NCBI RefSeq assembly: GCF_014898055.3
Contig: NW_023605083.1
Span: 91,171,721-91,235,720 of the forward strand
Origin: Talpa occidentalis
Lineage: Eukaryota > Chordata > Mammalia > Eulipotyphla > Talpidae
Length of the DNA: 64,000 nt
Reading direction: 5' to 3'
Shown in pieces: positions 33,272 to 46,504 of the stretch. The position numbers and the translations under genes are program-made. How positions within the stretch are numbered: position 1 is the stretch's first letter; the number at the start of each line of letters is the position of its first letter. Below the pieces are notes generated by a model. That model worked only from the letters and a program-made list of their open reading frames with translations, was not told the DNA's origin and did no database searches.

Positions 33272-33328
<57 letters not shown>
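33256..33328. repeat. (GATA)n microsatellite (copy B)
   Basis: About fifteen GATA units where copy A has an AT tract. Confidence 0.95.
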
Positions 33329-33763
33329 ACATCTCATGGTGATAAGTGCTATGGAGGAAAATATAGCCGGGAAGTAAAAAAGGGTTGACTTCTAATGAAC
33401 TATCTAGAATAGGGTATCAAAAAAGGGCCTTACCAGGAAGGTGACACTTGAGCAGAGTCTGAAGATGGTGAGGGAGCAAGTCATGAGGGGCTCTCGAAGG
33501 AAGAGTGTTCCAAGACAGAGGGCACAGCAAGTGCAAAGAAGTTGCTGTTAATGTCTGGGGGTGGAGAATGTCTGGTGTGTACAAGGATCATTCATTTACA
33601 GAGATGTCAGAGATTTTATAGAGAAGTGAGCAGAGAGAAGAGGAGTAATGATCACAGAGGGAAACCATGGATTGCCGGTTCTTGAGGGCTTTGTGGGCTA
33701 TTACTAAGGATTTCTTTTCCTCCAAGTTAGAGAGGTGGACTTTGGGGGGGGGGCGGTCAGAAC

Positions 33764-33966
33764 AGAAGAGTAATGTGTGACCTCACTTATAGGTTAGGTG
33801 CAACAATATGACTGTTACACTGACTTTCATGAAAGGGGACAAGGGTGGAAAATGGAGAATCCAGGTAAGGAGCTATTGTCACATCCAGGTGGGAGATGAT
33901 CGTGATATGTGCATGGAGGTTGGGAGGAAGGTTCAGATTCTGGATATATTGTGATGGTAGATTGAC
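33764..33966. other. Segment present only in copy B
   Basis: About 200 bases between CAGAACAGAAGAG and CAGGATTTTGCTG that copy A lacks. It holds CATCCAGGTGGGAGATGAT, like part of an ancient repeat, so the loss was probably in copy A. Confidence 0.6.
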
Positions 33967-35371
33967 AGGATTTTGCTGATTAATTGCAAGCGGGTTTCAC
34001 AAGAACAGTTCTCCTTCTAGTCCCCAAAATAAATTAAACTTTCAATGTTTCCCATAATTGCTGACTGCCCAGAAAAAACAACTTTATCTCCCACTGCCAC
34101 AATGCTGACGCCTAAAGATATGTATGACCTTTTGTGAATATGATAATCTCGTGAAAGAGGTCTGTCCTGCTATCTGTGAACAGAAAAACAAAAACTTCTT
34201 AAAAAGGATAACCACACCGAATTTCCTTTGAATGCCTGCTGTGGTTTTGTTTGCTAAGCCTGTTCTCCCAAAGTGTGATTCCCTTGCAACTTCTTTGCAA
34301 GTAAACTTCCGTTCTTCCTCACATATTTTCGTCTCTGCAATTTCTTCCTTCCACCACCTTTTCCACGATCCCTTGCCCACTCTCAGCACATCAGATGGTC
34401 AGGTCACCTGACAGGGTGACCCAAAACTTCATTTCCATAGCCTCCAAGTCCTTTGTGAACCTGTATTTTTTGGGTCACCACAATCACCACTGACCTTCAT
34501 AGTAATGTACACGGGGGTGCAGGTGGCATCCCACAGTAGGCTCAGTTCTTTTCCCTCCATTGTGAAGCAACAGACGCATTTCCCTTCTTGATCAGAATAG
34601 ATCGCCCCCAAGAAGCACAATCATGGGCATCCCCACCCTAGTGGTATTAGGAGGTGCTCAAAGCAACCAGGGCAGTTCACCTTCAAATTTAAACCAAACC
34701 AAGGCTCTATTGCCTAGAGGGGAGCTTCTTTCCTTAGGCCCTAGAACATTCAAAATCCATTGATTCAGATTGCACAGATGAAGCATAAATATTCCTTTCA
34801 TGAACTACTAGGTGTTCGCTGAGAGGAGACACGCTCTCTTCTGTCGCTCTGCTGTGCCCGTGGCTGTGGGGAGACAGCGTCACGTTGACCAGTGACTGAA
34901 GGCAACGCCCACTCACAGCTCAGCCTGGGAGGTCAGGGAGAGGTGGTCAAGGGAGAAGATTGCCCCACCTTGGCCCCAAGCCTACGAATATGTCTTTCCA
35001 GATGTATTTCTGTGCACATTTCTGTGCCTGTAAGAAGATGTCCACACATGTAGCTTTCTCTGTAAGGTGCTTCTGCTTTTAAATGGGTCTTTAAAAGGGG
35101 GTTTCCACCTACCACTACCCTCCTCTCTGTTTAAAGTCTGCATGGCGTTCAGCGCTTAAATAGCCAAACTTTTTTAATGATACTTTTAGTGATGCATTGT
35201 TGCAGTGCTTGCCTCTTTGGTTTTATAAATAACGTTGAAGTGAAGAAGTTTACATGTGCTGTTGCGCATGGAAGAAAGTGCTTCTCTTTGTTAGATACCT
35301 AGAAGTAGAACTGTTGAGTAGAAATACCTCTCTTAAAGTTTAAAATGGTGTAGGGTTTTCACTTACAGGAG

Positions 35372-35640
35372 AAATATAGGGGAACCAAATAAGACATCAA
35401 GGGGAAAAAGTGATAACAATACAAAGCACAACAAAACAAAAACAACATACAATTATAAACCAGAGACATCCTGCAGGGGAGGAGGAGGGAGAGGGAGCAG
35501 AGGGAGGGAGGGAGGAGCACAGGGGGCTGTGGTGATGGTGGACTGGTGCACTGGTGAAGGAAATTCTATGGGGACTACACCTGAGCGGAAAGGAGGGGGA
35601 AGCAAACATTTAAAAACTAACAATAATGTAAAAAATAATT
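35372..35640 (+). mobile_element. L1 3' UTR fragment (copy B)
   Basis: Orthologue of 3,180-3,445, without the GATA array. Confidence 0.6.
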
Positions 35641-35654
35641 AATTAAATGGTATA

Positions 35655-35942
35655 AGGTCCTCCCTTGGCACAAATGGTTAAGTCTCAGTGCTATGAAGCT
35701 ATCAGCAGCCGCTGCACCATGAGTTCAATCCCCAGCCAGGGAGCTGAACCACATGGCACAGCAGACCTCTCCTGCCTGGCCCACTGCTCCCTCAGCAGTG
35801 TAGCTCTGCCTGTTCTGCTCCCCACTCTGTCTCTGGTGAATACTCTTACCACCACCAGAACCCACACACACACTTCTGGCCTACACCCCAGCTCTTGTAT
35901 GCATAAATAAATAAAATAAATCTTTAAAAAAATAAAAATAAA
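35655..35942 (+). mobile_element. tRNA-derived SINE (shared, copy B)
   Basis: Orthologue of 3,520-3,812 with a small internal deletion in the body. Confidence 0.92.
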
Positions 35943-35964
35943 AATGGTACAGATAGCTAGATTC

Positions 35965-36325
35965 AGAGCTAAATTGCCCTGAAAAGATATGACCAATTAA
36001 TCTTGATATGAGGATACATGATGCCTCTTCCGCTCAGCATCGTGTCTGAAAATCGTCCATGTTGTTTCATGCTGTGACTTACTCATCCTCATTCATGTGG
36101 TGTCCTGGTGGTAGCAGGCACAGTTATCCAGCCAACCACAGATGAGCGTTTGGCTTATTTTTAGCTTTTCACTATTTTGAATATCACTACTATAAGCAAT
36201 TTTCTACATGTCTTTTTATAACTATCTGTACACATTTCTGTATTAATTATATGCAGGAGTGAAACTGCTGAGTCATAGGATATACTGTGTTTAGCCTTAG
36301 TACTTATCGCCAAGTGCTTTCTAAA
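35965..36325 (-). mobile_element. L1 3'-region remnant, antisense (copy B)
   Basis: Orthologue of 3,840-4,190; the downstream part to 36,880 is also L1-like (CATCCATGTTGTTACAAGTA). Confidence 0.6.
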
Positions 36326-36983
36326 GTGATGGCATCAATTTGCAAACCAACCAAAGGTGGGTGAGGTACCAGAGCAACTCCATCCAGCGAATGGTTGATT
36401 TTTTTTTTTCTCTGTCTTTTTCACCTTTGCCACTTTGGAGGATATTGTGATTTTAATCAACTTTTTTGAGATCTAATTCCTACACAAAGTGCACCCATTT
36501 TGTGTACACAAGTAAGTTTTATAAATATATGTAACTAAATAACCATCATAATCAAAATAAGGAAAATTGCCATCACCCCAAAAGTTCCCTTGAGCCACTT
36601 CCAGTCAACCACCCTTGATGCCTGACATCCGGTAACCAATGACCTACATCTTATCATTGCACAATAGGTTTTCCTTCTCCAGAGTTTCAGATAAATGCAG
36701 TGACACCGTATATACATTTGAGGGCTTCTTTCACTCACCATCATGTTTTTGAAATTCATCCATGTTGTTACAAGTAGCAAGAGTCCATTCCTAAATTCTA
36801 TATTGTTAAGTAATATCCTGTTATATGAATTCAGTCATGTGTGTGGATTACCAATGTTTGGGTCAATGACAGGTTATACATACATATATATTCTGGACAC
36901 AAGTCTCTTCTCAGATATAAGTATTACCAGACTGTGGTTTGCCTTTTCATTTCTTTAACATTGGTTTGCAAAAAACAGATTGT

Positions 36984-37631
36984 TTTTTTCTGCTTCAGAT
37001 TTATTTGTACAAATAGCACAGGAAGACAACAGTGCCTTGTAGACAGCAGTCTAGGGGTGACACCAGTCCTTCTGTCCTCACACGGGCAGACAGCATTTTA
37101 TTCTTCAGCCTTTCTGGGGGCCTGGGCACCTTGGGCGCCCTGAGCACCTTTGGCAGCCTGTGTTCCTTTGGGGACCTGTGCTGCAGCCACATCCTTGGCC
37201 TGGGTTTGAGCCTTGCCCTTTGGCCACGAGAGCCTGAGACCCTTGGCGTTGCGGGCATGTGCATGTGCCCAAGCTTGGGGTGAGCGATGTAGGCAAGTCG
37301 GCTGAGTTTGAGGCTCCTGCCCTTTCGGATGTTAGCCCTGACCGTCTTGGTCTTTACAAGGGCCTTGGTAGCCTCAGCATGTGCACTCATGGCCTTGGCA
37401 TTGTGGGCCTGCATCTTCTTCAGGCCCTTCTTGTTATGTTTCTTGGCAAAGCGCATGTTCCTTAGGAATTTGGGATCCACCCCCTTAAGAGATTCGTATC
37501 TTTGGGACCGGGGTTTCTTGATGCCATTTCTGTGCCATTTTCGGGATTGTTTGTGCGTGGTGTGGTCCTTGGACATGGCCATGTCTGCACCCAGGGCCGC
37601 AGCTCCCCAGGCGCCTTGAGCTGGAAGAGAG
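36984..37631 (-). pseudogene. RPL29P: RPL29 processed pseudogene, copy B
   Basis: This is the same insertion as at 6,243-6,890, carried along by the duplication. The same one-base frameshift after AYIAHPKLG is present, so the lesion predates duplication. Unlike copy A it keeps the original ATG context (ATGGCCATGTCC at about 37,571-37,582). Differences from copy A are few. No intron is present, and the 3' end has the mRNA polyadenylation region. No function is expected. Confidence 0.93.
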
Positions 37632-38284
37632 GTAAAAAACAGATTTTTAAAATGAAGTCCAAATGGCAATCTTTTCTTTCATGATTCATGTTTTTTATAC
37701 TAAGAAAACTGCCTACCCATATTTGCAAAGATTTTCTGTTTTCTTTTATAGTTCTTATAGTTACAGCTTTTGTATGTGTCTACAACCATTCTGAGTTGGA
37801 TTTTTTTCACACATGTGGTTGTTCTAGCTGGGTAAACTGATCATTGATCCTTTTTACTGCAAATACTTCTTTGTCCATTTATATACTTTGGTCTTCTATA
37901 AAAAATATCAGTTATGTGGGTCTCTTCCTATACTTTCTATTCTGTTCCACTGATTGTATGTCTAACTTGATGCATATGCAAATATTAATGGGTTGTTTAC
38001 TGTAGCTTTATGCTGGCTTGAAGTCAGATAATGTAAGTCTTCCTATCTTATTGGGTTGGTTTGTTTTTCCATAATTATTTGGGCTGTTCTAGATTTGTTA
38101 TGTTTCCACATACATTTTAGAATCAGTTTGTCAATTTCTACCCCCAAAAACCTGCTAAGGTTTTTCTTGGGTTTGTTTTGAATCTACATATGATGTTTTG
38201 GAGAATTGGCATGACAATATTATTGTTTTTCAATCCATGAACATGTTAGATCAATTTGTTTAGATTTTCTTTAGTTGTTTATAA

Positions 38285-39030
38285 AGTTCAGCATTCATCC
38301 CTGAGTCACATATGTGGATCTAATCCTCAGCAGTATACCAAAGACCCTGAGAACTGAAATAATGGATAAACTGATGTCCATGTCCCCCCGATGACCTTAG
38401 AACTGAACTGACATTGGAACCATAACCTGCAGAAGTGTGTTAGAACTTGACACCTGAACCTTACCAGGTCAACTGCTCCTAAAACAAAATATCAATATCC
38501 TCCATAGATCTTAAAGAAGACCCACAATCACATATCTTAATATTCAAAATGTCCAGATTACAATCCAAAATTATTTGACATATGGAAAACCACAAGAAGT
38601 TCAACTCAGATGGTAAAATGTAATAGATACCAATGCCAAGAAGACAAAGATGTAGGAATTCTCTGACAAAGACATTAAAGCAGATATTATAAAAATGATC
38701 GCAGTCAATAACACACTTGAAACAAATATTAACATAGAAAGCCTTAGCTTTTGATTCTAAAGAAGAATCAATTACATGGTAGCACTAAGTACGAAATTTA
38801 AAATTAAAAACCAGATTAGGTTTACCCCAGGACTACTAGAGTGACTTGATATTCAGAAATTAATTAATATAATCCACTGTATTAGTAAACTAAGAAGAAA
38901 TCCACAAATTATATCAATTCACTCAGAATAAGCATTAGACAAAACTCACTACCCTTTCGTGATTTAAAAAAACCAACTTGTCAGCAAATTAGCAACAGAA
39001 GGAAACTTCCTCAACCTGATAAGGGGTACC
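38285..39030 (+). mobile_element. Ancient L1 remnant (copy B)
   Basis: Orthologue of 8,130-8,895. Confidence 0.75.
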
Positions 39031-40334
39031 ATATAACTAATATGTCATTGCACTGTTATTAAATATATTTTCTTGGAATTTTTTATAGCCATACTTCTAA
39101 CAATATTTCAGCTATAACATCAGTCTTAATTTCAGATCTCAAAAGTCTAGTCCAGATTAAAGCAAAACTTTAATCTCACATCCAATCAAATCTTTATGCA
39201 GTAACAACTCAGGCTGGTCAATGACAGCGCTGCAGCAGACACGATAAGGGTTTTGTTCAGATCCTTTCAGATTCCTTCTTCCTTTTCATGCACACTGGCT
39301 TCCAGTGTGATTTTTTCTTAACAGGCAGAATTTATGTCCCTTTGTCACAAGACTTCCCTCCAGCTTCCAGACCAAGCTTCACCTGACCAGAGAGCATTCA
39401 CAGAATACTCAGAATTTACAATCTAACAACCACAGGCAGCACTTAACCAATGACTGCAGGTGCTAAGGTATTGATACTCCAGATCTCTTGTGTCTGACTG
39501 AACAACTCTGAGATGAGTCCTGTTGAGCTGTTGCCCCACCACCACAGGACTTGGCTTGGTATTGCCTAAGAATTCTTCCCACTCAACCACTTTCACAAAA
39601 GTCCTCATTCATGGCCCACTCCCATCACACTCTCACTTCCTCTGTCCCTCTTCATCTTGCCTCTACTCACTTTTCCTAGGAAGCCTTTCTAACATGACTT
39701 CCACAAGAATTCTCATTTCTGACTCTGCTTCTGGAGAACTTTTGGGCTGTTCTGGCTGGCTTCTATGGGGGTCGCCATCAGTTCCTGCCCCAGAGTACAG
39801 TTGTGTGCCCACAGCATCTTTCCGTCACACTCTGCCCCCCAGTTCGTCCCCGATGGGCCTTGCTACATTTCTCATGCCTGACATCTATGGAGTCCATTAG
39901 AATCACAGGTTTTCTGACAGACGAACAAGTGCAGCTGGGTAAACTGATGCATAAAACAGCTCCAGCCCAGTATTTTGCTTCCAGACTTCTGTCAAGAAGC
40001 AGAGATGAGTCTTCATGACTAACCCCAAAACCCCTGAGGAACTATCCACGCCTCCTGCAAAGAACCCCTCTCAGAGACTAGTCCCAATAGAGCGTCAGCT
40101 TCACTGCAATCCAGCCCTTCTTACCCCCTTGCACTCAATCCCACTCTCTACAGTGGTTCTCTTTGGATTCTATCATCCGACTAAGGAGTTACAGAGGAGC
40201 ATTCCCCTCCCCTACATCTAAGAATTCCCTTGACATAATCTACTAACTCCCTTTCCTTCTCTTACAGAGGCTGGTTTTGCTACCTTTTAATAGAGCTTGG
40301 TAAGTCCTGACTAGATGTGTCCAGTTTCTCCTCC
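39031..40334. other. Non-coding spacer (copy B)
   Basis: Orthologue of 8,896-10,389, shorter by about 175 bases (missing part falls at 39,747). No gene seen. Confidence 0.5.
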
Positions 40335-40690
40335 TTTTCCCCCAATTTAATTGAGATATAATTGACATATGACATGGTGTAAGTATAAGCTCTATAATGT
40401 GTTGATCTAATACACTTACATATTGCAGAATGATTACCACCATAACATTGGTTATCACCTGCCTCCTTTCACATCGTTACCATCATTCAGGAATTCACAC
40501 CATATTATGAGGTGTAGTCACTTTGATGTACATTAGATCCCCAAACTTGTTAATCTTGTAACTGGAAGTTTATATCGTTGATCAGTATCTCCCCATTTCC
40601 CTGCCCCTCAGTTCCTCTCTACTTTAAATGTGTGGGCGCTTATCAAGAATCATTCTTAGTTTTAGGACTCTAGCCAAATTTCCATAAAAA
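40335..40690 (-). mobile_element. L1 3' UTR, antisense (copy B)
   Basis: Orthologue of 10,390-10,740. Confidence 0.8.
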
Positions 40691-40825
40691 CAGGAAAAGT
40701 GCTCTTTAACCTACTATTTCACGCGATCATGTCACTTTTCTCAGTTCTTTAATTGGACCGGCCAGGATTTTACTGACGACATTAGTCTTCTTGGAAATGG
40801 AGCTTGTTAAGAAAAGAGAAAAAGG

Positions 40826-41084
40826 GCCTCCCCTGGTGGCGCAGCGGTTGAGCACTGGCCTGTGAAGCTGCCCGCAGCCTCTGCAGTGCCGGTTTGATCC
40901 CCGGCCACTGGCGAGGGTCCCACATGGTGTGACAGACCTCTCCTGACACGCCGCTGCTCCCCTCAGCAGTGTGTTTCGTCAGTCTGCCTGTTCTGTTCCC
41001 CACTCTGGCTCTGGTGAATTCTCTCACCCTCCTGTGCTTCTGACTGTACCCAGTGCTTCTATAAATAAATAAATAAATCTTTAA
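40826..41084 (+). mobile_element. tRNA-derived SINE, copy B only
   Basis: GGGCCTCCCCTGGTGGCGCA head, AAATAAATAAATC tail, followed by (GA)n. Confidence 0.95.
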
Positions 41085-41095
41085 AAGAGAGAGAG

Positions 41096-41590
41096 AGAGA
41101 GAAACATAATAGCAGCACTATTTACAATAGCTAAGCTATGGAAACTACCCAAATGCCCAAAAATAGATGACTGGATCAAGAAGATGTGGTACATATACAC
41201 CATGGAATATTACTCAGCAATCAAATAAGATAAACACATGCAGTTTGCAGCAACATGGATGGAGCTAGAAGGGATCATGCTCAGCGAAATAAGCCAGAAA
41301 GAAAAAGAAAAATACCGATGGTCTCACTCATAGCAGGAATCCAGAAAACCTAAATAAGGGACCAGGAAAAAAACTAATTAATACAAAGTAAAAATCAAAA
41401 TCAACAAGCCACTATAAACCAGAGACACACTATGGCGGGGTGAGGAGGTGGAGAGGAAGGACTAGGGTCAAAATAAGGGGGGTGTGCAATTGTACGGGGA
41501 ATATAACCAAAATGAAAATGCATACATTGTGCAATGAAAACTGATGTAAGAATTATATAAAATAAAATATTAAAAAAAAAAGAAAAGCGA
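41096..41590 (+). mobile_element. L1 3' end (ORF2 C-terminus, 3' UTR), copy B only
   Basis: 5'-truncated L1: CATGGATGGAGCTAGAAGGG, GAAATAAGCCAGAAAGAAAA, then a 3' UTR and poly(A) at 41,570. Little diverged from the inverted L1 at 42,294-42,703. Confidence 0.93.
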
Positions 41591-41945
41591 TGGAGGGGAA
41601 GCCTATACATTGAGTAAGAGTTGAAAGACATCAAACTTTAAAAGGGCACAAACTGAATTGTAGTATCTATAATAGACATTTATGTGATAAAAATTTAAAA
41701 AAATAAATGGAAAAGATGAATATATAAATGAACATAACAATTACTTTGGGAGGATAAAAGGAATAATATAATTAAGAATAGTCATGAAGAGGAATTAGGT
41801 GACTAAGAGTGTATTTCTAGATCTAGGTGGTGGTTATAACAGAAGGTGTTTTACAATAATTAAGCTTTAAATTTGTTTGTGTAGTTTTCTGTACCTCCTT
41901 TATTTTATAATAAAAAATTGATAAAAGTTTTAAAAAAGAAAAGAG
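41591..41945. other. AT-rich segment, copy B only
   Basis: Lies between the L1 and the return to copy A homology (AAACATAAGCTAC). Looks like old L1-type sequence; no gene. Confidence 0.4.
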
Positions 41946-42079
41946 AAACATAAGCTACATATTTGGAGAAAATATTTGAAAACCATAAATTCAGCTAAAT
42001 ACTGGTATCTACAGTACATAAAAACAAGTCTCAAAAATTCAATAGTAAGGGGGAAAAAATCCAGTTAGAAAATGGGTAG

Positions 42080-42278
42080 GGGTCTCCCCGATGGCCTGTG
42101 GGTTAAGTGTCAGAGCTTTCACCCAGATGCCCTGAATTTGATCCCTGGCCAGGGAGCTGACCCATATGGCGCAGCAGATTTCTCCTTTCTCACCCTCAGC
42201 AGTGTATTTCAGTAGATCCACCTGTTCTGCTCCCCATTCTGTCTCTGGTGAGAGGTCACCCCCTGCACCTCTGGCCTA
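42080..42278 (+). mobile_element. tRNA-derived SINE (shared, copy B)
   Basis: Orthologue of 11,005-11,235; its tail is split by an L1 insertion. Confidence 0.9.
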
Positions 42279-42293
42279 CACCCCAGTTCTTCT

Positions 42294-42703
42294 TTCTTTT
42301 TTTAATTTTATTTTTATATTCTCCATACAATTGCAACGCCCTTATTTTGACCCCAATCCTTCCTTTCCTGTCCCACCCCCCATAGTGTGTCTCTGGTTCA
42401 TAGTTGTTTGTTGATTTTGATTTTTTCTTTCTTATAGTTATTCTTTTTCCTGGTCCCTTATTTAAGTTTTCTAGATTCCTGCTATGAGTGAGACCATCCG
42501 GTATTTTTCTTTTTCTTTCTGGCTTATTTCGCTGAGCATGATCCCTTCTAGCTCCATCCATGTTGCTGCAAACTGCATGTGTTTATCTGAGTAATATTCC
42601 ATGGTGTATACATACCACATCTTCTTGATCCAGTCATCTATTTTTGGGCATTTGTGTTGTTTCCAAAGCTTAGCTATTGTAAATAGTGCTGCTATAAACA
42701 TAG
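42294..42703 (-). mobile_element. L1 3' end inserted in a SINE tail, copy B only
   Basis: 5'-truncated L1 flanked by a perfect 15-base duplication CACCCCAGTTCTTCT at 42,279-42,293 and 42,704-42,718. Copy A is the empty site near 11,200-11,216. Confidence 0.96.
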
Positions 42704-42769
42704 CACCCCAGTTCTTCTACACACACACACCAAAAAAAAAAAAAAAAAAAACCCACGGGTAAAAGACAA

Positions 42770-43445
42770 GAAGTGACACTTCTCCAAAAATAAACATACA
42801 GGTGGAAAACTATATAAATGTGAAAAGATGGACAACATCATTATAACATCAGGGAAATGAAAACTAAAATCACAGTAATGTATCATACATACCTGCCAGG
42901 TTAACTAAAAGAAATTATTTTAAGTGACAGCAACCAAATACAGGTGAGGGGATGAACAAACTGTTGATGGGGAGATAAAAGATACAACTATTCTGAGAAA
43001 AAAATTTGCAGCTTCTCCTAAAATTAAACATCCAATCAATCAGTACATGACCCAGCAATTGTACTCTTAGGTATTTATTACAAAAAAGCAAGTTTATGTT
43101 CACAATAAAACTTGTACGCGAATGTCCATAACAGTTTTATTTGTAAGAGCCCAAAGCTAGAAACAACCCAGTTGCTATTTATGGTTCAACGAGCTGTGGT
43201 ACATCTATCCCATGGAATGCTACGAGGCAAGAAAGAATCAACCACTGACACCAGCCAGAACTTGAACAAATCTCCAGGGAATGATGTTGAGTGGGGGGAA
43301 TAAAGTCAATTCCAAAGGGTGTGGCTCCATTTATCTGACATTCTTGAGATTACAAAACTGTGGAAATACACAGCCAGTTAGTGGTTGTCCAGGGTTTGGA
43401 ACTAGATGGGATAGAGGATGGAGGTAGCTGTGGCTCCACAGGGGA
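42770..43445 (+). mobile_element. L1 ORF2 3' end and 3' UTR remnant (copy B)
   Basis: Orthologue of 11,270-11,945. Confidence 0.8.
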
Positions 43446-43449
43446 TTCT

Positions 43450-43690
43450 TTTTTCGGTGTGTCTAGAAGAGCTGGGGTGTAGGACAGAGGTGGGGGCGGT
43501 AAGAGGATTTACCAGAGACAGAGTGGGGAGCAGAACAGGAGGATCAACTGAAATACACTGCTGAGGGGAGCAGTGGGTGAGAAAGGAGAGATCTCTTCAC
43601 CATGTGGGTCAGCTCCCTGGCCGGGGATAACTCAGGCAGTAGTGGTGATAGCTCTGAGACTTAACCCTAGGCCAGCAGGGAGGCCTCCCC
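43450..43690 (-). mobile_element. tRNA-derived SINE (shared, copy B)
   Basis: Orthologue of 11,950-12,190, nearly identical. Confidence 0.88.
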
Positions 43691-43982
43691 AAGGGATTCT
43701 TAAGGGGTTAAATGCTCTGCATCTTGACTGGATCATGCCAATATCCTGAACACCATATTATACAATAGTTTTGCAAGATGTTACCATTGGGGGATATTGG
43801 GTAAAGGTTACATGGGATCTCTCTGTATACAACTGCTTATGAGTCCAACTATTTAAAAATAAAAATTTTACTTTAAAAATGGGTTTTAGTTTTCTTCATT
43901 CTACTAATTTTTGGAAATTTCTAATATTCTCTTTTTATTTATTCCCTCCTACTACTACATTTTGGAATATTTTATTTATTTT

Positions 43983-44244
43983 TTTAAAGATTTATTTACT
44001 TATGCATACAAGAGCTGGGGTAGAGGCCAGAGATGTGGGGGGTGAGAGGATTCACCAGAGACAGATTGGGACACAGAACAGGCAGACTGAAATACACTGC
44101 TGAGGGGAGCAGTGGACGAGACAGGAGAGGTTTGCTTTGCCATGTGGTTTCTCCCTGGCCAGTCAGGGATCGAACTCGTGCTGCAGAGTCTGTGCATTGC
44201 TTCATAGGGCAGTCCTTAACCCCTTGCGCCACCAGGGAGGCCCA
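43983..44244 (-). mobile_element. tRNA-derived SINE (shared, copy B)
   Basis: Orthologue of 12,480-12,750. Confidence 0.95.
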
Positions 44245-45884
44245 TTTTCAAATATTTTTTATAGCTGACTTTCCTGATTTTTATGTTGAACACCGGCTTA
44301 TTTATTGTCAATCTTTAACTTTTACTTATATAAACACAATGCTGCACATTTTAGTCTGAGTTTAGCTTTCACTACATTCCATAGGTTTTGATATATTTGA
44401 TTCGTTTCTAGATTATTTTCACTTGAATCATGGTAGTACGGAAAAGTATGTACTTTCATTTACAAAGATCTAAAATATTCTGGTCCTTCTTTATTATTTA
44501 CATATCACTTTAATTATAACGTGAGATGAGGCCTTAAAAATCCCTCCTTTTTGGCATTCATTGAGGTTTTTCTTTGATAGATTGCATGGTTAATCATTTC
44601 TAAAATATTGTGAAACAATTTTTGCTTTTACTTATTGTTATAGGAAGCTATTGACTCCCACAAATTTTTTCATCTTTCAAAGGCAATTTTATTTTATCCA
44701 TGTTTTTGTTTCCAAGCATAGGACATGCTTAAGTCTGCTTCTTTTTTAAATTATGAAATTGACAGCTAAATGAGCTACCATCGATTAAAATAACCATTGT
44801 CACTTTCCACTCCAATGTTCTCTCCTTCACACTTTATTCCATGTCAGTTGGCTTCTTTTTCATCCAACGGAGAGGTTGAGTTGGAAATACATTTGGCTGG
44901 AACTGAGAGGGGCATCAGTTTGCAGTCGTGTTGTGTATGCTCATGGTTTCCCATCTGTACAGGAATGGCTTTCAGGGTGTGTGTATGGGGAGAGGGGGTA
45001 CTTCTACCACCCACTATGCAGACTTACTTGTGGGGGATGACACAGAGGTGGGACACAAACACACCCTGAAGCACCTGACATCAGTAATAAGGAAACAATT
45101 CTCTTTCCCTTCTCTCTCTGGAAAATCACCTTATAACTCCTTGTCACATGTGGAAATAAACAATGAGTATACAACAAAAGTTAATAATCAGGCGGGGAGA
45201 TGGATTTTAGAGATGTGTGAATATTACTTAAAGTATATCATTTATCTAGATTTTGTGATGTTTACTGTCATTTTCAGATTTTTAAATTTGTCATTTAAAC
45301 ACTAACTTTTATGCTTAATTTTGTATTTTCTTCCTAAGGAGGGCTGCTCACAATCATGTACATTTGTGTGAAGGATTCATAAAATTGGATTCCTGCCAGT
45401 GGTTCTCAGGGGGAAAAGTACAACTGAAATACTGATTGTGTGGCCAGTTTGAAAATTATATTGTGAGATTTTTTTACAGTTAAGAAAGCCTTTGCAATAG
45501 GTTCAAAGAATTTAAAGCAGGGAGTTGGGGATATGTGGGGAAAAACAAAGAATATAAGGGAAAGTTGTAAATGAAAAAATGATTAACTTCAGAAAAAATA
45601 AACATTATGCAAGAAAGTAAATGTAGTAAGATGGCTTGGCAATTAACAATAGATTGCACCTCATTTCAACATAGTGACTAATTTATGTCTATAATTGATA
45701 AAAAAGTAGATTTCCATTTGTGTATTCTTTAGAAATATAGGTATTAATACTGGAAAAGACTGATAAAACACAGAAACTTGTTTCTCTGAACAGCAGGAAT
45801 GGCTGAAGGAAGTAAATTAGGTGACTGCTTCTAGCCCTATAAGACTTTCAATTATGTGTATTATTACTTTAAAATTTTATTTAG

Positions 45885-46141
45885 GGCCTCCCCTATGGCT
45901 CAGGGGGTTGAGCGCTGCGCTGTGAAGCTGTCCTTAGCCTCTGCAGTGCCGGTTCAATTCCAGGCCGGCCAGGGAGAAACCCACATGATGAGGCAGACCT
46001 CTCCTGTCTCACCTGCTGCTCCCCTCAGCAGTGTATTTCAGTCAGTCTGCCTGTTCTGTTCCCCACTCTGTCTCTGGTGAATCCTCTACCCCCCACATAT
46101 CTGGCCTGTACCCCAGTTCTCATATACATAAATAAATTTTT
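45885..46141 (+). mobile_element. tRNA-derived SINE, copy B only
   Basis: Inserted at AATTTTATTTA, which is repeated after the tail; copy A reads through at 15,018-15,030. Confidence 0.95.
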
Positions 46142-46504
46142 AAAAAATTTATTTAATGCCAACCATGCATATTTTGAAGAAGTCCTAGAAAATTTTGCAG
46201 CTGAAAATTAAAAGGTCCGCCTAGCATAAGCTGAGAAATAAAAATTGATTGAAAACAATTAGCATGTGGCAAAATCTAAAGCAACTACTTGTCTACTTCA
46301 GAGAACCATTAAATGGCATGTGGCACATCCACATTCTGTAATCTACCCCTGTTAAATTCAGAGAGGTAAAACTGGCCAGGGAATAGCATAGATTGGATTG
46401 ATGTCCAAAGACAATGTAAAGTGAAAAAAGCAAACAATATAATGATATGCAGTGTCATGAATATGCAAATGCACAGGAAACTCCCTGACAAGGACTTATC
46501 ATGG

